Source of the DNA: Halichondria panicea
Lineage: Eukaryota > Porifera > Demospongiae > Suberitida > Halichondriidae
Length of the DNA: 64,000 nucleotides
Assembly: GCF_963675165.1 (NCBI RefSeq)
Contig: NC_087393.1
Span: 1,203,002 to 1,267,001, forward strand
Reading direction: 5' to 3'
The notes beneath the pieces were generated by a model that saw only the letters and a program-made list of their open reading frames with translations, had not been told where the DNA came from and made no database searches. Below, piece by piece: positions 1 through 11,166 of this stretch. Made by a program: the position numbers and the translations under genes. Within the stretch, counting starts at the first letter, position 1, and every line of letters begins with the position of its first letter.

Positions 1-726
1 CAGTAATGTACGTTGCTAGCTTTAGAACGTTACCCAAAAACCTTATCCCTCATGCCCATGTTCTAACTGATTTAGATCCCAAAACCTATTGGCTACTAAA
101 AATGCACTATAGCTTAGCAACAGTCAACCTATATAAACAGCCAACCTAGCAACTGCATCATTTCTTTTGAAATGTTCAAAACCATCTCTGCTTCTCTGCT
201 AAGAACAGTTCGAGTCGGGCCTGTTCCACTGCAGTTTAATATCAGTATGGACGAATGAATAGATAGCCATAGCTCCACCCACAAAACCAGCTCCTCGCCC
301 AGCTTTGCAACCAGGAAGCGAGCTGCTCCTACTCCTCCTACTCTCGAAACAAAGAAACCTAAGGCAAGCGGTGCGAGCAAGCCCAGGAAGCGAGCGGCTC
401 CTACTGCTACTGTCGAGCACCTACCGAAGAGACCTAAGCTAGAGTCCATGCAGCGCTTCTCTACAGCAAGTGAAGCTAAACTAACTAAGCTGTCTAAGCC
501 TTTTGTTCCTAAAAAAACAGAAGATGCAACTGCATGGTCTCTAAGAAACTTACATTGCTGGTTGAAGAACAGGAACAACCAAGACCAACTGGAGAAGTGT
601 CCTGAAAATCTACTGGAGGAAATGGATACCAAGAAGCTCAACTATTGGCTTGCAGTACTTTTAGTCGAGACCAGGAAGGTCACTGGAGAATCCTATCCTG
701 CTATATGGAGCATGTCTAGCAGCTAG
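1..726 (+). mobile_element. Degenerate Crypton-derived (KIAA1958/DUF3504-type) copy, N-terminal part
   Basis: The open frame at 448-726 encodes a segment typical of the N-terminal region of Crypton-derived KIAA1958/ZMYM-like proteins. Key motifs are FVPKKTEDAT, CPENLLEEMD, LNYWLAVLLVETRKVTGESY. A second copy with the same motifs and the same upstream leader (GATTTAGATCCCA, CTTCTCTGCTAAGAA) lies at 22.5-23.3 kb. The frame ends at 726 just after the VETRKVTGESYP motif, where the family normally continues into a tyrosine-recombinase-like domain, so this copy is truncated. Two imperfect copies of a roughly 60-base Ala/Arg/Pro-rich segment (310-420) precede it. It lies in or beside a BTAF1 intron. 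The relationship is read from remembered family motifs, not from a search. Confidence 0.6.
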
Positions 727-890
727 GGATAAGTTATAGTACTATAGTACTATAGCTCATAGTTCCCTGCTAAATACACTCAAATGAGATCTAAGTTATA
801 CCCTCAGCTCTCGGTACACTATGACACATAGATAGATACATGTACCTCATGCCCACGATCTGACGTACCATTACATAGTTGCCTACTCAC

Positions 891-2668
891 CTTTTGTCCA
901 GAGCGTCGGTATCTCGTGACGACCGTCGTGCCATCTGCTTAGCCTTCCTCTTGGCTCTGTTCCTCTCCCGAGCGCTCATCCCTGCCAGCTGTAGAGCACT
1001 CAACTCTTGCACCTCTCCAGACTACAGGGGGAAATGAGAGAGATGTGGGGCTCAATCAAACACCTATAGAAGAACTGAAAGTAACTAAGCTGACAATTAG
1101 AGAATGGGGGAGATTATTTAGTATGATGCACATGTGCTAGCTGCTACAGTACAACTTTGCTAGGCTCTCACATTTAATGACACCTCCAATTAATGTCATG
1201 CAAGTAAAAGTGATCAATTAAGGTTTCAGCTAGGATGAAATGTTGAAAGTTTGGACGCGTGTAAGCGTCTGATGTTGTACTAATGTGATGATGTCATTAT
1301 TCTATAACATTTTTGGGGGGAAAGTTCACCCCCCCCCATTGGATGAAACCCTGAAGATCTCAATACATAATGAAAGTGTGTATGCACATACATTCTTCCT
1401 ATTTGGGACAGTCTCTATCCGGCCCCCGCTGGTCCCAGGTAGGAGGTCTGTATCCTCAAACAGCTGCTCCATTCCGGTCGAGAACACCTTACCTTGAGCT
1501 ACCAGTCCCAGACGTTGTCTCAGCTGGGTCCGATGAAACGAAAGACGCTCCTACATTAGAGGAGGGGGAGGGGTCTCAACGACACTCGTATGGAAGAGGT
1601 GTTACCTGAGGAGACATCTTCAAGTACTCAGGGTCATTGTCCAGAGTGTAGAACTCTTCTCCAGTAGAGGACAGGAGGGTGGTGCCATGGGTCAGCACCT
1701 GCGCAGGGCAGAGGGAAATAGAAAATAGTTATAACAACAGTTACATGACTGTGCATGTAAAGCAGATACAGTATACAGCATCAGTGTATTTGCAAATACA
1801 ACACAGTACAACGTAAAACATAATAAGTACATTAATTATAATAACAATTTTCCCGTATTGTTCCCTATTACTTTCTCTTACCTGTTCTATATTGAAGGAG
1901 TCAAAGGTCATCCAGTCTTCACAGTCTGGGGGGGTTGGGGACGTCTCACCTCCATCGCAACTCTCCTCAGGTTTAGCAGGTGACCACTTCTTCACATTCT
2001 TTGCTATCGCTTCAACGGCTTGCCCAGCCGCAACTCTTGTCTCCCACGACTTGCTGTACAGGTAGCTACACACCTGGTAACAAAGAACGACAGACACAAT
2101 TTATATCTGTAGGATTTATACCCATTTGCTACCATACGCACATACTGTATAGCTAGTTATTTTCGAGGCACTGGTTTTCGAGGATTGACCTCGAACCTCG
2201 AAAATTTAGCGTCTCGAAAATCGGTTTACTTTCGGTTGAAAGACCTCTCTATTGTGGTCATCCGCGAAAATATCCCGCTATACGGTAACTACAAAACATG
2301 TACAAAATCATTACAACTACATTTACCACAAAATTCAAGGAATTTACAACCTCGTTAAAGTGATGATTAGTTACTTTTTTCAGTAGGTTGTGTAACTCGT
2401 GAGGATGAAGTTTCTGAACCGCTCCAATCTGCTCAGCAGCTGCCTTTCTAGTTAGAGGAGAAGTGCCACTGTCTAGTAACACCCAGAGCCGCTCTAGCCT
2501 GAAACAAACAAAATATAACACTTTAAAACAGTTTCATTAGTCAAAAGAAACAATTTGCATGTTAAATAAGTGCTCTAGAAGCTCAAAATATTCAGATAAT
2601 TCATGAGAGACATGAGAGACACCTGGCAACGCCATTTTCTTACACCCACACACTTACCTTGTCGCCAT
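891..2668 (-). CDS. BTAF1: BTAF1 (TBP-associated factor 172 / Mot1), N-terminal exons, partial
   Basis: BTAF1 is the SNF2-family ATPase that removes TBP from promoters. Only its N-terminal HEAT-repeat region is here, and the gene continues left of base 1. Exons on the minus strand: 2658-2668, 2375-2498, 1882-2073, 1606-1698, 1392-1550, 891-1021. All borders are GT-AG and the phases agree (2,0,0,0,0,2). Diagnostic segments are [62 protein letters not shown], a stretch ending in [19 protein letters not shown], and [20 protein letters not shown]. All align in order with the start of vertebrate BTAF1. The start is the ATG in exon 1 (M-A-T-R). The intron between exons 2 and 3 carries a short inverted-repeat element (2144-2287), and the intron after exon 6 contains the Crypton-derived remnant. 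Confidence 0.9.
2144..2287. mobile_element. MITE remnant, TACCGTA-ended family (in BTAF1 intron)
   Basis: The left end TACTGTATAGCTAGTTATTT and the right end ATCCCGCTATACGGTA form imperfect terminal inverted repeats. The interior is full of TTTTCG/CGAAAA motifs, as in the better copies at 33317-33501 and 38641-38850. The left terminus has decayed. Confidence 0.65.
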
Positions 2669-3110
2669 CTTTTCTGAGCATGCCCAGTAGAGAAATAGTG
2701 GCTTATTTATGATAGCCACTGGAATTTAGCAACTTGACCACATACTTATAACAACATCCGGCCAAGCAAATTACAATTACCACATAAACTTGAGATTAAT
2801 ACTCTTGATTTGGTGACAATCAATTATACTAGAATTATAAAAAGTCAAGACACGCTAATACAATGACTACTACTGCTCTAACAAACAAAATATATTCGAA
2901 CAAAGCCAATGAGCTACAGAATAAGAAGCGTCGCAGGTACACTTGTAATTCATAATTATTCAACTGTATATTCTGTGCCTGCAAGGAAAAGAACAAGTCA
3001 AACATGCCGGCTTTCCATAACATCTGAATTGTATAAACTTGCCTTTTTTGCATACACTGCAGCAAGCCAGCTGCAATAGACGGCTGGTAGATTTCCTTGC
3101 AGTGCACACA
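2669..3110. other. Intergenic, upstream of BTAF1
   Basis: This is the upstream region of the minus-strand BTAF1 gene and the 3' flank of the next minus-strand gene. A minus-strand frame at 2835-3107 ends in a hydrophobic stretch (VVVIVLACLDFL). I could not connect it to a gene with consistent splice phases. No TATA box is evident. Confidence 0.4.
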
Positions 3111-5053
3111 CTAGTAGCAGCAGCACAGACACAATGAGAGGTGCTCTGTTGTTACGCCGAATGGGTGCTGCTTGTCTCGAAGTATTTGTAGCTTGGACCC
3201 TCCTAGTAGATCTAGTGGTTGGATTGTTAGGTCAAATGGGTGCTGCTTGTCTCGCAGCTTGAACTCTCCTAGTAGATCTAGTGGTTCAATTGTTAGGTCG
3301 AATGGGTTCTTCTTATCTTGAAATATTTGCAGCTTGGGCTCTCCTAGTGGTGGGATTGTTCTTGTTCTGTGTCTGTGGAAAATATTCGCGGCACAGTGAA
3401 ACAGAACTAGGTCTATTGACATCCTTAATTCGACTCTTACTAGCTACAGAATAGTTTCTGATAAGGGGACTGTATAGTTATAATGGGTACTATTATACGT
3501 GTGTGTATACCCACCACTACGGTTTGGGAAGGTTGCTGGGTCAAGGAGAAGTGCCCCACTGCACCAGGTAGCTGGACTGGAACCAATACTCCAAATTCAT
3601 TAACAATGTATAGTTGTTCGACAGTCAATGGCTGTGATTGACGCCTTGGTGAGTTGATTTCTGAGTAACCTGGTAATGTATAGTCTGTCCCAAACCTTTG
3701 ATAGTACAGCAGTGAGTCTGTTGTAATTGGTGTGGGGGGTCTGTATGATGGTGGAGGAGTCACATCTTTAGGAGAGTCTCCTCTAGCTTCTCCATTACCA
3801 AAAGCACTACAGTGCAACAACCAAAGAGAGTAGATTTTTTTTTTGGTACACATTTTTTACATTTTGTGGCATATCTTCTAAAGTAAAAGTGATATGATCT
3901 ATTTGAGTGCAGGTACTGAAAGTTCAACTATTGGCGCTTCCATTGGACCACCACCTGTTACATCACATGACATCATCAGTATAAAATGGCTGTCTGAAGA
4001 TGTGTACTTCCGAAAATATGTTAGGAATAGAAGTAGCTTATTTGTTTGAGTTAAGATCTGAAATTTGTTGTGCATGTACCTGAGTATATTTCTCATCTTT
4101 TGAGCTTCAACAGAAGTTTGGGCTACTAGTAAGTTCTGAGAAATACTGCATTTTGTTGTTTTTTGGTGGCAAATATGTTAGGAATACAACTTTAGATTTA
4201 AGGTCTGATTTTTGAGCAGCATGTACTACAATAGTGTACTTTTCATCTGTACTAACTTACAGGAGTTAGGCTAGCCTCTTCTTTGCTAGAGCGGCCCATC
4301 TTGTCAAAAACAGTGCTTTTTATGACTTTTGGGGTGATTTGGCTACGTAGTAAGCTCAATTACCACGCCCCTGTGACACAGAATGACCAACACCAACTGT
4401 GTATTTGCAGGTAGACATCACATGACCTTTGGATGTAGCAAATAACAACAAGATGATTTGTGATGTCACAAATCAATGAATATCATTGCATACGGCAGCA
4501 AAAGTAGCAAAACGGAGCAAAATCACCGTTTTTGACAAGAAGGGCCGCTCTAGCAAAGAAGATACTTGTTTAGCTCCTGTAAGTTAGTGCAAATGAATTT
4601 TACACTATTGTAGTACATCCTTCTCAAAAATCAGACCTTAACTAGCATAAAATCGAAAGTTGTATTCCTAACATATTTGCCACCAAAAAACAACAAAATG
4701 CAGTATTTCTCAGAACTTACTAGTAGCCCAGACTTCCGTTGAAGCTCAAAAGATGAGCAATATACTCAGGTACATACACAACAAATTTCAGATCTTAACT
4801 CAAACAAATAAGCTACTTCTATTCCTAACATATTTTTGGAGGTACACATCTTCAGACAGCCATTTCATAGTGATGATGTCATATGATGTAACAGGTGGTG
4901 GTCCAATGGAAGCGCCAATAGTTAAACTTTCAGTACCTGCACTCAAATAGATCATATCACTTTTACTTCAGAAGATATGCCACAAAATGTGAAAAATCAA
5001 AAAAATCAAAAAATCTACTCTCTTTGGTTGTTGCACTGTAGGCCTGTCCAAAT
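3111..5053 (-). CDS. Unrecognised minus-strand gene, 3' exons only; exon apparently split by a fold-back element
   Basis: I do not recognise the family. A long exon (3511-3807) reads a Pro/Ser/Thr/Tyr-rich hydrophilic stretch with DVTPPPSYRPPTPITT and LYIVNEFGVLVPVQLPGA, and ends at a GTATAC donor. A downstream exon (3412-3111, entry phase compatible) has three copies of a 22-25-residue repeat containing KQHPFDLTIQPLDLLG and ends at a stop at 3111-3113. The 1.23 kb fold-back (3810-5038, flanked by TA) interrupts the upstream part. If it and one TA are removed, the frame stays open through 5041-5053 back to a possible acceptor (CATTACAG, 5054-5061). No upstream coding exon was found, so this is either a broken gene or an incomplete model. 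The Pro-rich composition resembles the N-terminal part of the adjacent CD225-type protein, but homology is not shown. Confidence 0.4.
3150..3385. repeat. Three-copy tandem repeat, about 66-75 bp unit
   Basis: Three imperfect copies share AATGGGTGCTGCTTGTCTCG and CTCCTAGTAGATCTAGTGGT. On the minus strand the unit lengths keep the reading frame, giving 22-25 residue repeats, which favours a coding role. Confidence 0.75.
3810..5038. mobile_element. Fold-back / long-TIR element, 1.23 kb, TA target-site duplication
   Basis: The two arms, roughly 3810-4350 and 4500-5038, are near-identical inverted copies. The ends read CAGTGCAACAACCAAAGAGA and its complement, each next to a TA dinucleotide (3808-3809, 5039-5040), as in Tc1/mariner-type insertions. 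The same translated sequence appears on opposite strands in each arm (for example KFQILTQTNKLLLFLTYF). That is a by-product of the palindrome and not a gene. The unpaired centre is about 150 bp. No transposase is present, so the element is non-autonomous. Confidence 0.9.
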
Positions 5054-5215
5054 CTGTAATGGTCAAGCACCACTGAATACTGTTTCCATTCTTAAAGCAA
5101 TTCAGCCTCACCCCTCTATTATTGCTTATTGTCTCATTTGTAAGCCGCGGTTATTAGGAAAAAGTTGTGACAAAAATTAATTAACAATTAAACATAAACA
5201 GAAACACATTATCTG

Positions 5216-7316
5216 TTATTGTAAAGTAAAATATCCTCCTAAGAAATGCAGTAAGAGAAATGTTGCTATAACAGCTAGTATAGCAAACACATGGAAGATT
5301 ATCCCAAGGATGCTGAAACACATCACACACTCGGATCCCTTCTTGGCTGCTTCGTAATATCCATTCCTGTTTGCCTTCCTCACCTTTGTGTGTATGTGTG
5401 TTTTGACAAGTTACAAATTCAGTTAATAGCTGACAACAAATCAGTACAGAATTTCTTGTTTGCGCATAAGTAATCGCTCAACCTTAAATAGTATGGGGCT
5501 CAACTATATCGAATTGCTAAAGTGTAAGCCAAGATACAATAGTCCCATCAAAACAATTAACACTGTCTTATCACACATGTACATTAAAGGTAGTTTGGAA
5601 AATGGGCCATAATTTCCCATTTCGAAAAAAAGAGCGAGTTTTGAAAACATAAGTTGTTTAGCCTCGTCTGAGCTATAAGGATGTTCATCGAGAACTATAT
5701 TACTAACACAACGCTCATTAAAACAAGCAGTTAAATATCGTATTTTGAAAATTTCCTAACTGTGCTTTGCATGCCGCTCACTTTAAAGTTTGAGGCAATA
5801 GCAAAAAACGCAAGTAAGCTATGGCAGCACCATCAAAGGGTCTTATGTACACCATCTTTTTTGCTTTATTGTCAAGTCAGCTGCAAAGCCCAGCTAGTAG
5901 AATCTGATATACTAGCCACAATGCCCCCTTACCTGCAGAGAACAAATGAGAGCTGGTAAAGAGCAGAGGATGAGAACGGGAAGATTGAGACACAGAGTAA
6001 ACATGATAATTAAGATCTGTACAAAGAGGAGGTAATCGGAGGGTGCTGTCATTATCCTACTAGGGGGTGGGGGAGGAGCCCTCCTTCTGGAGGGTTGTGG
6101 TTGAGAGCTCACTGTAGAATCCTTTTGGCGACGATCCTATGGAACACACACAAACATGGAACATATCAGTACACATAAAAATGCAACTGCAACCACAACT
6201 TTATGATGACAATCAAACTGTAAGCGAATTGATAGTATAGTCTCGCAAGCAGCTGTCGAAGGGGGGAAGGACGTCCTCCCTTCAATAGCTGCTCGCGAGA
6301 CTAAATTGGAAGCCCGACTAGCAATAGAGGCACAAGGTAGCATGTGAAGATGACCAGCAAAAAGAAGGATTGGAATAAATGAAGATGAGTATTAATTGAC
6401 TTACTGGTATAGGAGGTTTGTTGATAGACATCTCCTGGAACGTAATCATATTGTCATGAGTTATTGGTACGTAATAGCCGTCCTCAAACATATACATTTG
6501 GCCTGACTCAGCGTTGATATAAAGTGGTAGGAACTGATGCTCTGTAGCAGCAGTGAGTGGAACTGCTTGCGGGTTCATCTTGAGAGAAGATAACTGTCGT
6601 AGAGGAGTACCAGGGGATGGGGTGTAATGACTGTCCGTCAGAGATAGCATTGAGTCTGCTCGACCAATCGAGTTTATGGTTGATGCATTCGAAGGATGCC
6701 TCTTGATTCTGCCTACTTGTGGGATAGTGATTTGAGGGGTGGTGGGTCGCGAGATAGCAATGGAAGAGTTAGAGCGATAACGAAACAGCCTTGCATCTGT
6801 GATTTGCAATCCATTAAGGTCGTGTATGTCAGCCACCATTGATGAGCGTTTGTTCATGTACTCTTCTTTTTCACTCTCAGTAATTGGATGCAGTGACTGT
6901 GGAGCTGTAGTGGTTCGCAGTGGGACATGCAGTTGTTGTTTGACAGCCAGTTGAGAAACCTGCGGCCTCCTCTGATTGTAGTAATCACTACTTGTAATAG
7001 CTACTGAGTTCCTCTGCAGTTGAGCTTTCCTTCTAGATCGAGAGGACGTATTCCTTAGCTGGACTGTTACAGTTGCATCAATGTCATTGGGTAGAGAGGT
7101 ACACCTCGAGAGACTTCTCTTTGCATCCTCCTCCGAGTTTCCAGGCACACTGATATGAGGGAGGGACACTGGGATTGGTGGTGGTTGATTTTTGCGGCCT
7201 CCTGCAGTGAAACAGATTGAAGTGAAACAAAAGCAGTGTAACTATAATGAAACTATTAATTTACCGATGTTATTTGAGTACATGCTGACACCATTGCTTG
7301 CTTTAGCAGTTGCCAT
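5216..7316 (-). CDS. CD225/dispanin-type two-helix membrane protein with long Pro/Ser-rich N-terminus
   Basis: Four exons (7265-7316, 6405-7201, 5933-6136, 5216-5383; phases 1,0,0) give 406 residues. Residues 1 to about 300 are hydrophilic and rich in Ser, Arg and Pro (MATAKASNGVSMYSNNIG start; IDATVTVQLRNTSSRSRRKA; QMYMFEDGYYVPIT). The end carries a PPPPPSRIMTAPSDYLL lead-in, a first hydrophobic helix with LCLNLPVLILCSLPALICSL, a basic loop with RKANRNGYYEAAKKGSE, and a second helix SILGIIFHVFAILAVIATFL before the stop. The D-Y-L start, the C-x-L-P motif, and the A...S and A..S spacing around the loop match CD225 proteins (IFITM, PRRT, SynDIG). Such proteins sit in membranes with cytosolic N-termini and are linked to vesicle fusion or trafficking. 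The exact orthologue is unknown. The exon 4 acceptor (ACAAAG/GTGAGG) is weak but phase-consistent. Confidence 0.7.
6238..6303. mobile_element. Short palindromic element with TAGTCTCG ends (in CD225-type gene intron)
   Basis: The ends read TAGTCTCGCAAGCAGC and GCTGCTCGCGAGACTA around a short GC-rich middle, 66 bp in all. The termini match the 378-bp element at 35163-35540. Flanks AATTGATAG and AATTGGAAG agree at 7 of 9 positions if two extra bases at the left end are allowed. Confidence 0.6.
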
Positions 7317-8645
7317 AAAAGAACTACCTTACTCTAGAGCTGACTGCTAAGAGCTAAAACACGTCTGTAGATCGAATATATGTTTTAACTTAGCTATAGA
7401 GATATCTAACGACCTATGGAATGAAGGCATTTTAACTGCACTATCAAATAGACACTACACATTAGTTAACATCCAAACAAAGACCACATGCAGTCACACA
7501 TATGACATCTGTGTACAGTGCAGGAGGATAAGCATGGTGTTAAGTTACCATCTGTTTGTAGTCTCCAGCGGAAAGTCACAACAACATTATCAAGAGAGAT
7601 CTCTGAAATGTAAACAAATGAATATCAAATTACATGGGACTGTTCGCCCATTGATGACCAAAAGTTACCAGCCTACGAGCTGTAAGTCAGGCTGACTAGT
7701 GAGGCCAACATTAGTGACATAATTATAGGTTAAATGCTGCAAATTTCCACTGCATGCATCACCTGCATGCTTAAAAATAAAATTTCAATATTCCATGGGA
7801 CATGATCACCTAGGTTTCACACTGCCTCTTAAATTGAATGCTGCATGTCATAAAACAATGTTTGCAAATATCTCATTACAACGCGTACATGTAGACTGTA
7901 GTTATACCCAAGAAAATCCATAAAACAAAGTAACTCAAAATCAACATATACATGCACCTTGTTATAAACTGGTCATAGTAATTTTGTGCTACATGAGGTG
8001 TGAAATGTGTCATAGAATTTGGGCCCCCATGTTTACACCCCCCAGGGCCTAGAATTTGGGCCCCCTAGGGGTGGACGGGTCCATTCTGTTAAAGTTCTAG
8101 GCCTCCCACTGTGAAATTTAATAGGCCCCCTCTTTCATCATAAACTATAGCCTTACCTCTAAATTATTATCTATGGTCAAACTAAACACAGGGAGTGCTA
8201 TATATATGTAGTAACCTTGATGACTCAGTTCCTATAGCCCTCTTTATACCGCCAAGAAGCTAGACCAAGGAGAAAAAACCATAAAACCAGAAACGACAGA
8301 AGAGAGTGGAACACGCTCGTCAAAAGCAGACACTCATCTGCTCGAAGATAATGCAGCTTGACTTACAGATGGTTAATGAAACAATGCTTTTTACATCACT
8401 AGACCCTGACAAGCCGCACATTGACTGTAGTGCCTAATTTCACATGTATTATGACAGCCTCCAGACCACTGGCACTGCCAAGGAATTTCCCCGATAAATC
8501 TATGTCGAGAGCCAACTTTTCCAGCTCTACCACCCCACACTACCACAAAACAATATATGGCATATTCGGGCCGATTGTTCCTCTCAGTCTGTGCAGCAAC
8601 AAGAATGGTCATACGTATTTGCCATTGTGTGGGCTTTGTTGCACC
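7317..8645. other. Intergenic, no gene seen
   Basis: This is upstream of the CD225-type gene. It is AT-rich, with scattered short repeats and an imperfect GGGCCCCC-type duplication near 8020-8070. Short frames on both strands at 8390-8650 overlap each other, lack family motifs, and were not accepted as genes. Confidence 0.4.
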
Positions 8646-8681
8646 TAGCCTCGAAACCAGGCCGGCCTGGATTCGAGGCTA
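8646..8681. mobile_element. 36-bp palindromic element with exact 9-bp target-site duplication
   Basis: A near-perfect palindrome begins TAGCCTCGA and ends TCGAGGCTA, with centre CCAGGCCGGCCTGG. It is flanked on both sides by TGTTGCACC (8637-8645 and 8682-8690). The duplication shows that the palindrome arrived by insertion. A 9-bp duplication is characteristic of Mutator-like elements. Confidence 0.9.
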
Positions 8682-8899
8682 TGTTGCACCATACTATTGG
8701 ATCTGCCGTATAATTATAGGCCTAGTTAGTTGCATGGGCATGGACCCTATTCAGATGGTCAAACCACCATTTTCTTCGGAGTTTGAGAGCTATTAAATAT
8801 AGGGCCAGGGGGAGCAGACTGCAGTCGCTGCTAGTATCCTTGTGGTGAACTATGTATCCTCTATAGTAATACTAGCTACGGTATTGGTACAAGTAAGTA

Positions 8900-9934
8900 G
8901 TTGTACCATGGATATATCGAGGGTGTATTGGATTTGTACTACCGAGGGCAGTTCTATGTATTCCCCGAAGGCGCAGCCCGAGAGAATACATACAACTGCA
9001 CGAAGTACCATAGAAACTGGATTATTGGTATTACAATACACATGCATGCAGATATCTACGGTACAGGTAGCTTGTACTATGAACACCTATTGATTAGTAG
9101 AAGCTGTTATCTAGTAAACACTCTTTGATCCCTGCCGTGCATGCACTGTGCACATTTTATGTGATGTGCTTGCACTTGACAAACCATATTTACAACTTCA
9201 GACACCCGCACATTTTTGTGCTTTCCACAATTGTTGTCAGGGTAGTGTTCTAAAAGAGAGGGTCCTTAAAGGGTGGTGGATGGGCTTTAGGCTGACCACA
9301 GCCAATGTACCCTATAGGTACATGAATGCACACCCTATATAGCAGGGTACATGGGATTTGTACCATTGAGTATCCTGAGAGTTTCTTATCAAATATAGCT
9401 AGCTGCTATAGAAACAATCTTGTACCATGATGTGCTCTGACACTAAGAAATAATATCCATTGAAACTCTCAGGATACTCCAGGGTACAAATCCCGTGTAC
9501 CCTCTAAGGTGTACATTCATGTACCCTAGGGTAGATTGGCTGTGGTCAGCCTAAAGCCCTCTCTTTTAAAGAACACTACCCTGACAACAATTGTGGAAAG
9601 CACAAAAATATGTACACCCCCTGGATCACATTGTGAAGGTCAATTCTTCAAGTATCGATCACTAAAACTACCCAACCGCACTGTAAATGTGGTTTGTCAA
9701 GTGCAAGCACATGTACACAGTGGGTAGTGGAGTGTTTACTATACTACTCATGCAGTTGTAAATGGGTTGGATTAAACAGCTTCTAATCAATAGGGGTTCA
9801 TAGTACAAGCTAGACATCTGCGTGTGTATTGTTTGTACTACCTTACGTATTCCCTCGTATTCCCTCGGGCGCATACATAGAACTGCCCTCGGTATAGTAC
9901 AAATCCAATACACCCTTGATATCCATGGTACAAC
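8900..9934. mobile_element. Fold-back element, 1.04 kb, TA target site
   Basis: Two inverted arms of roughly 480 bp meet near 9400-9440. The outer ends are GTTGTACCATGGATAT and its complement, each next to TA (8898-8899 and 9935-9936). The innermost paired segment contains GTATCCTGAGAGTTTC and its complement. Arms differ by point changes and small indels. No transposase is present. Confidence 0.88.
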
Positions 9935-10610
9935 TATTACATGTATAGACTATCTATGATAATAGGCACATTTTTTCAGAATAGAATACTGGGTAAAGAA
10001 AAGCATAACTTATCAGGGCCTACACCAGACCCATGTTATCGACCTAACGTTCAAATAGAAAACATTCGGGGCTGGCTGTACTTTTAATTTTTAGCAATGG
10101 TGGATGATTGTAAACCACGCCATACATCTTTTGTGTGTAGAACTCTTGAAATATCATTGTTTGGAAATTCCAGAACTCGACACGAAAATCTGGCTATAGT
10201 CACCATACATATTATAGTATGGCCCGCGAGATTCGCATCCCAGGCTCTAACTTTACCTCTATTTCTTTCTTTATTCCTCCAATTAATACAATATTTTATC
10301 TTAAATGTGACAAAGAACAGAAAAAGTAGAGCCTGCATGGGACCGAGGCTAGTCAGATCTCCTCTTAGATGTAGCACTTTACAAGACACAGACACACACA
10401 AACACATAAAATGCATACTACCATATACCTCGCTTGTGCATGCGCACTGAGGCATAATAATAGGCAATATCAGGTAATTTGAAAGAAATAATAGGCTTTT
10501 AACTTGAGCATAAAATAATATAATAAAGGGTAATCTCTCGAGCATAATCTACCAATCCCTATAGTGTTCAGACAGAAAGAGTTACATAGTGTGTTGTGCA
10601 GGGGGATATG
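9935..10610. other. Intergenic with repeat fragments
   Basis: The region contains an inverted relative of the 34.7/39.4 kb dispersed repeat (CATATACCTCGCTTGTGCAT near 10420) and half of a TAGCCTCG palindrome (GGGACCGAGGCTAG near 10340). Overlapping frames on both strands at 10084-10545 have no recognisable motifs. Confidence 0.45.
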
Positions 10611-10998
10611 TGTTGAGCTCTTATCTTGGTGTAGAGGGATTCTAGACACCTAGCTACAGGCAACAACAACTAGTTATAGACAAATTGACTTCACAGTGTT
10701 GTAGCTTAACCAAATTCTTAGATTGAGAAGCAAAACATCAACTGACAATACAGGATAAAACGAAGTTAAAGTGAAGTGAGGCAAAAAAGGTAAACAAAAC
10801 CTTAAATACGTGGAGCAGGGCCCCAGAGGCTCGCACAACAACAAAGGGAGGAAGTGATTATCACTCCAATGAGAATTGTTAGAAAAGAGTATGATATCAA
10901 CATCAACATCAAATCATGGTTAAGGTAGTAGTAAATATTACATAACGTAAGGTGTTAATAAGGTTCTAATTTAAAGTAAGGTACATTGAGCGTCAACA
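10611..10998 (-). repeat. 3' LTR of the BEL/Pao element
   Basis: The plus strand reads TGTTGAGCTCTTATCTTGG ... GAGCGTCAACA, with TG...CA ends. It differs from the other LTR by indels, lacking about 30 bases after GATTCTAGACA and having an extra stretch near 10855-10900, so the LTRs have diverged or recombined since insertion. Confidence 0.88.
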
Positions 10999-11166
10999 TA
11001 CCGCCGGCCAAGACCGGATGGTCTTACAAAACAAAGAGGTGAGGAAATTTAAAGTGTTCACAATTGTCAAATTGTTCATCATTCGGCAGGATTACTGCGA
11101 GTTTGGTTATTGGCCGAGTATAGGTTCCGTTAGTGGAATTAATCCACGTAATTAACGTAATTAACG

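Noticed and set aside
3899-4950. Two near-identical 65-residue frames on opposite strands
   Set aside because: They are the two arms of the fold-back element read outward; no domain and no independent support.
8850-9128. Overlapping frames on both strands
   Set aside because: They lie inside the left arm and edge of the 8900-9934 palindrome.
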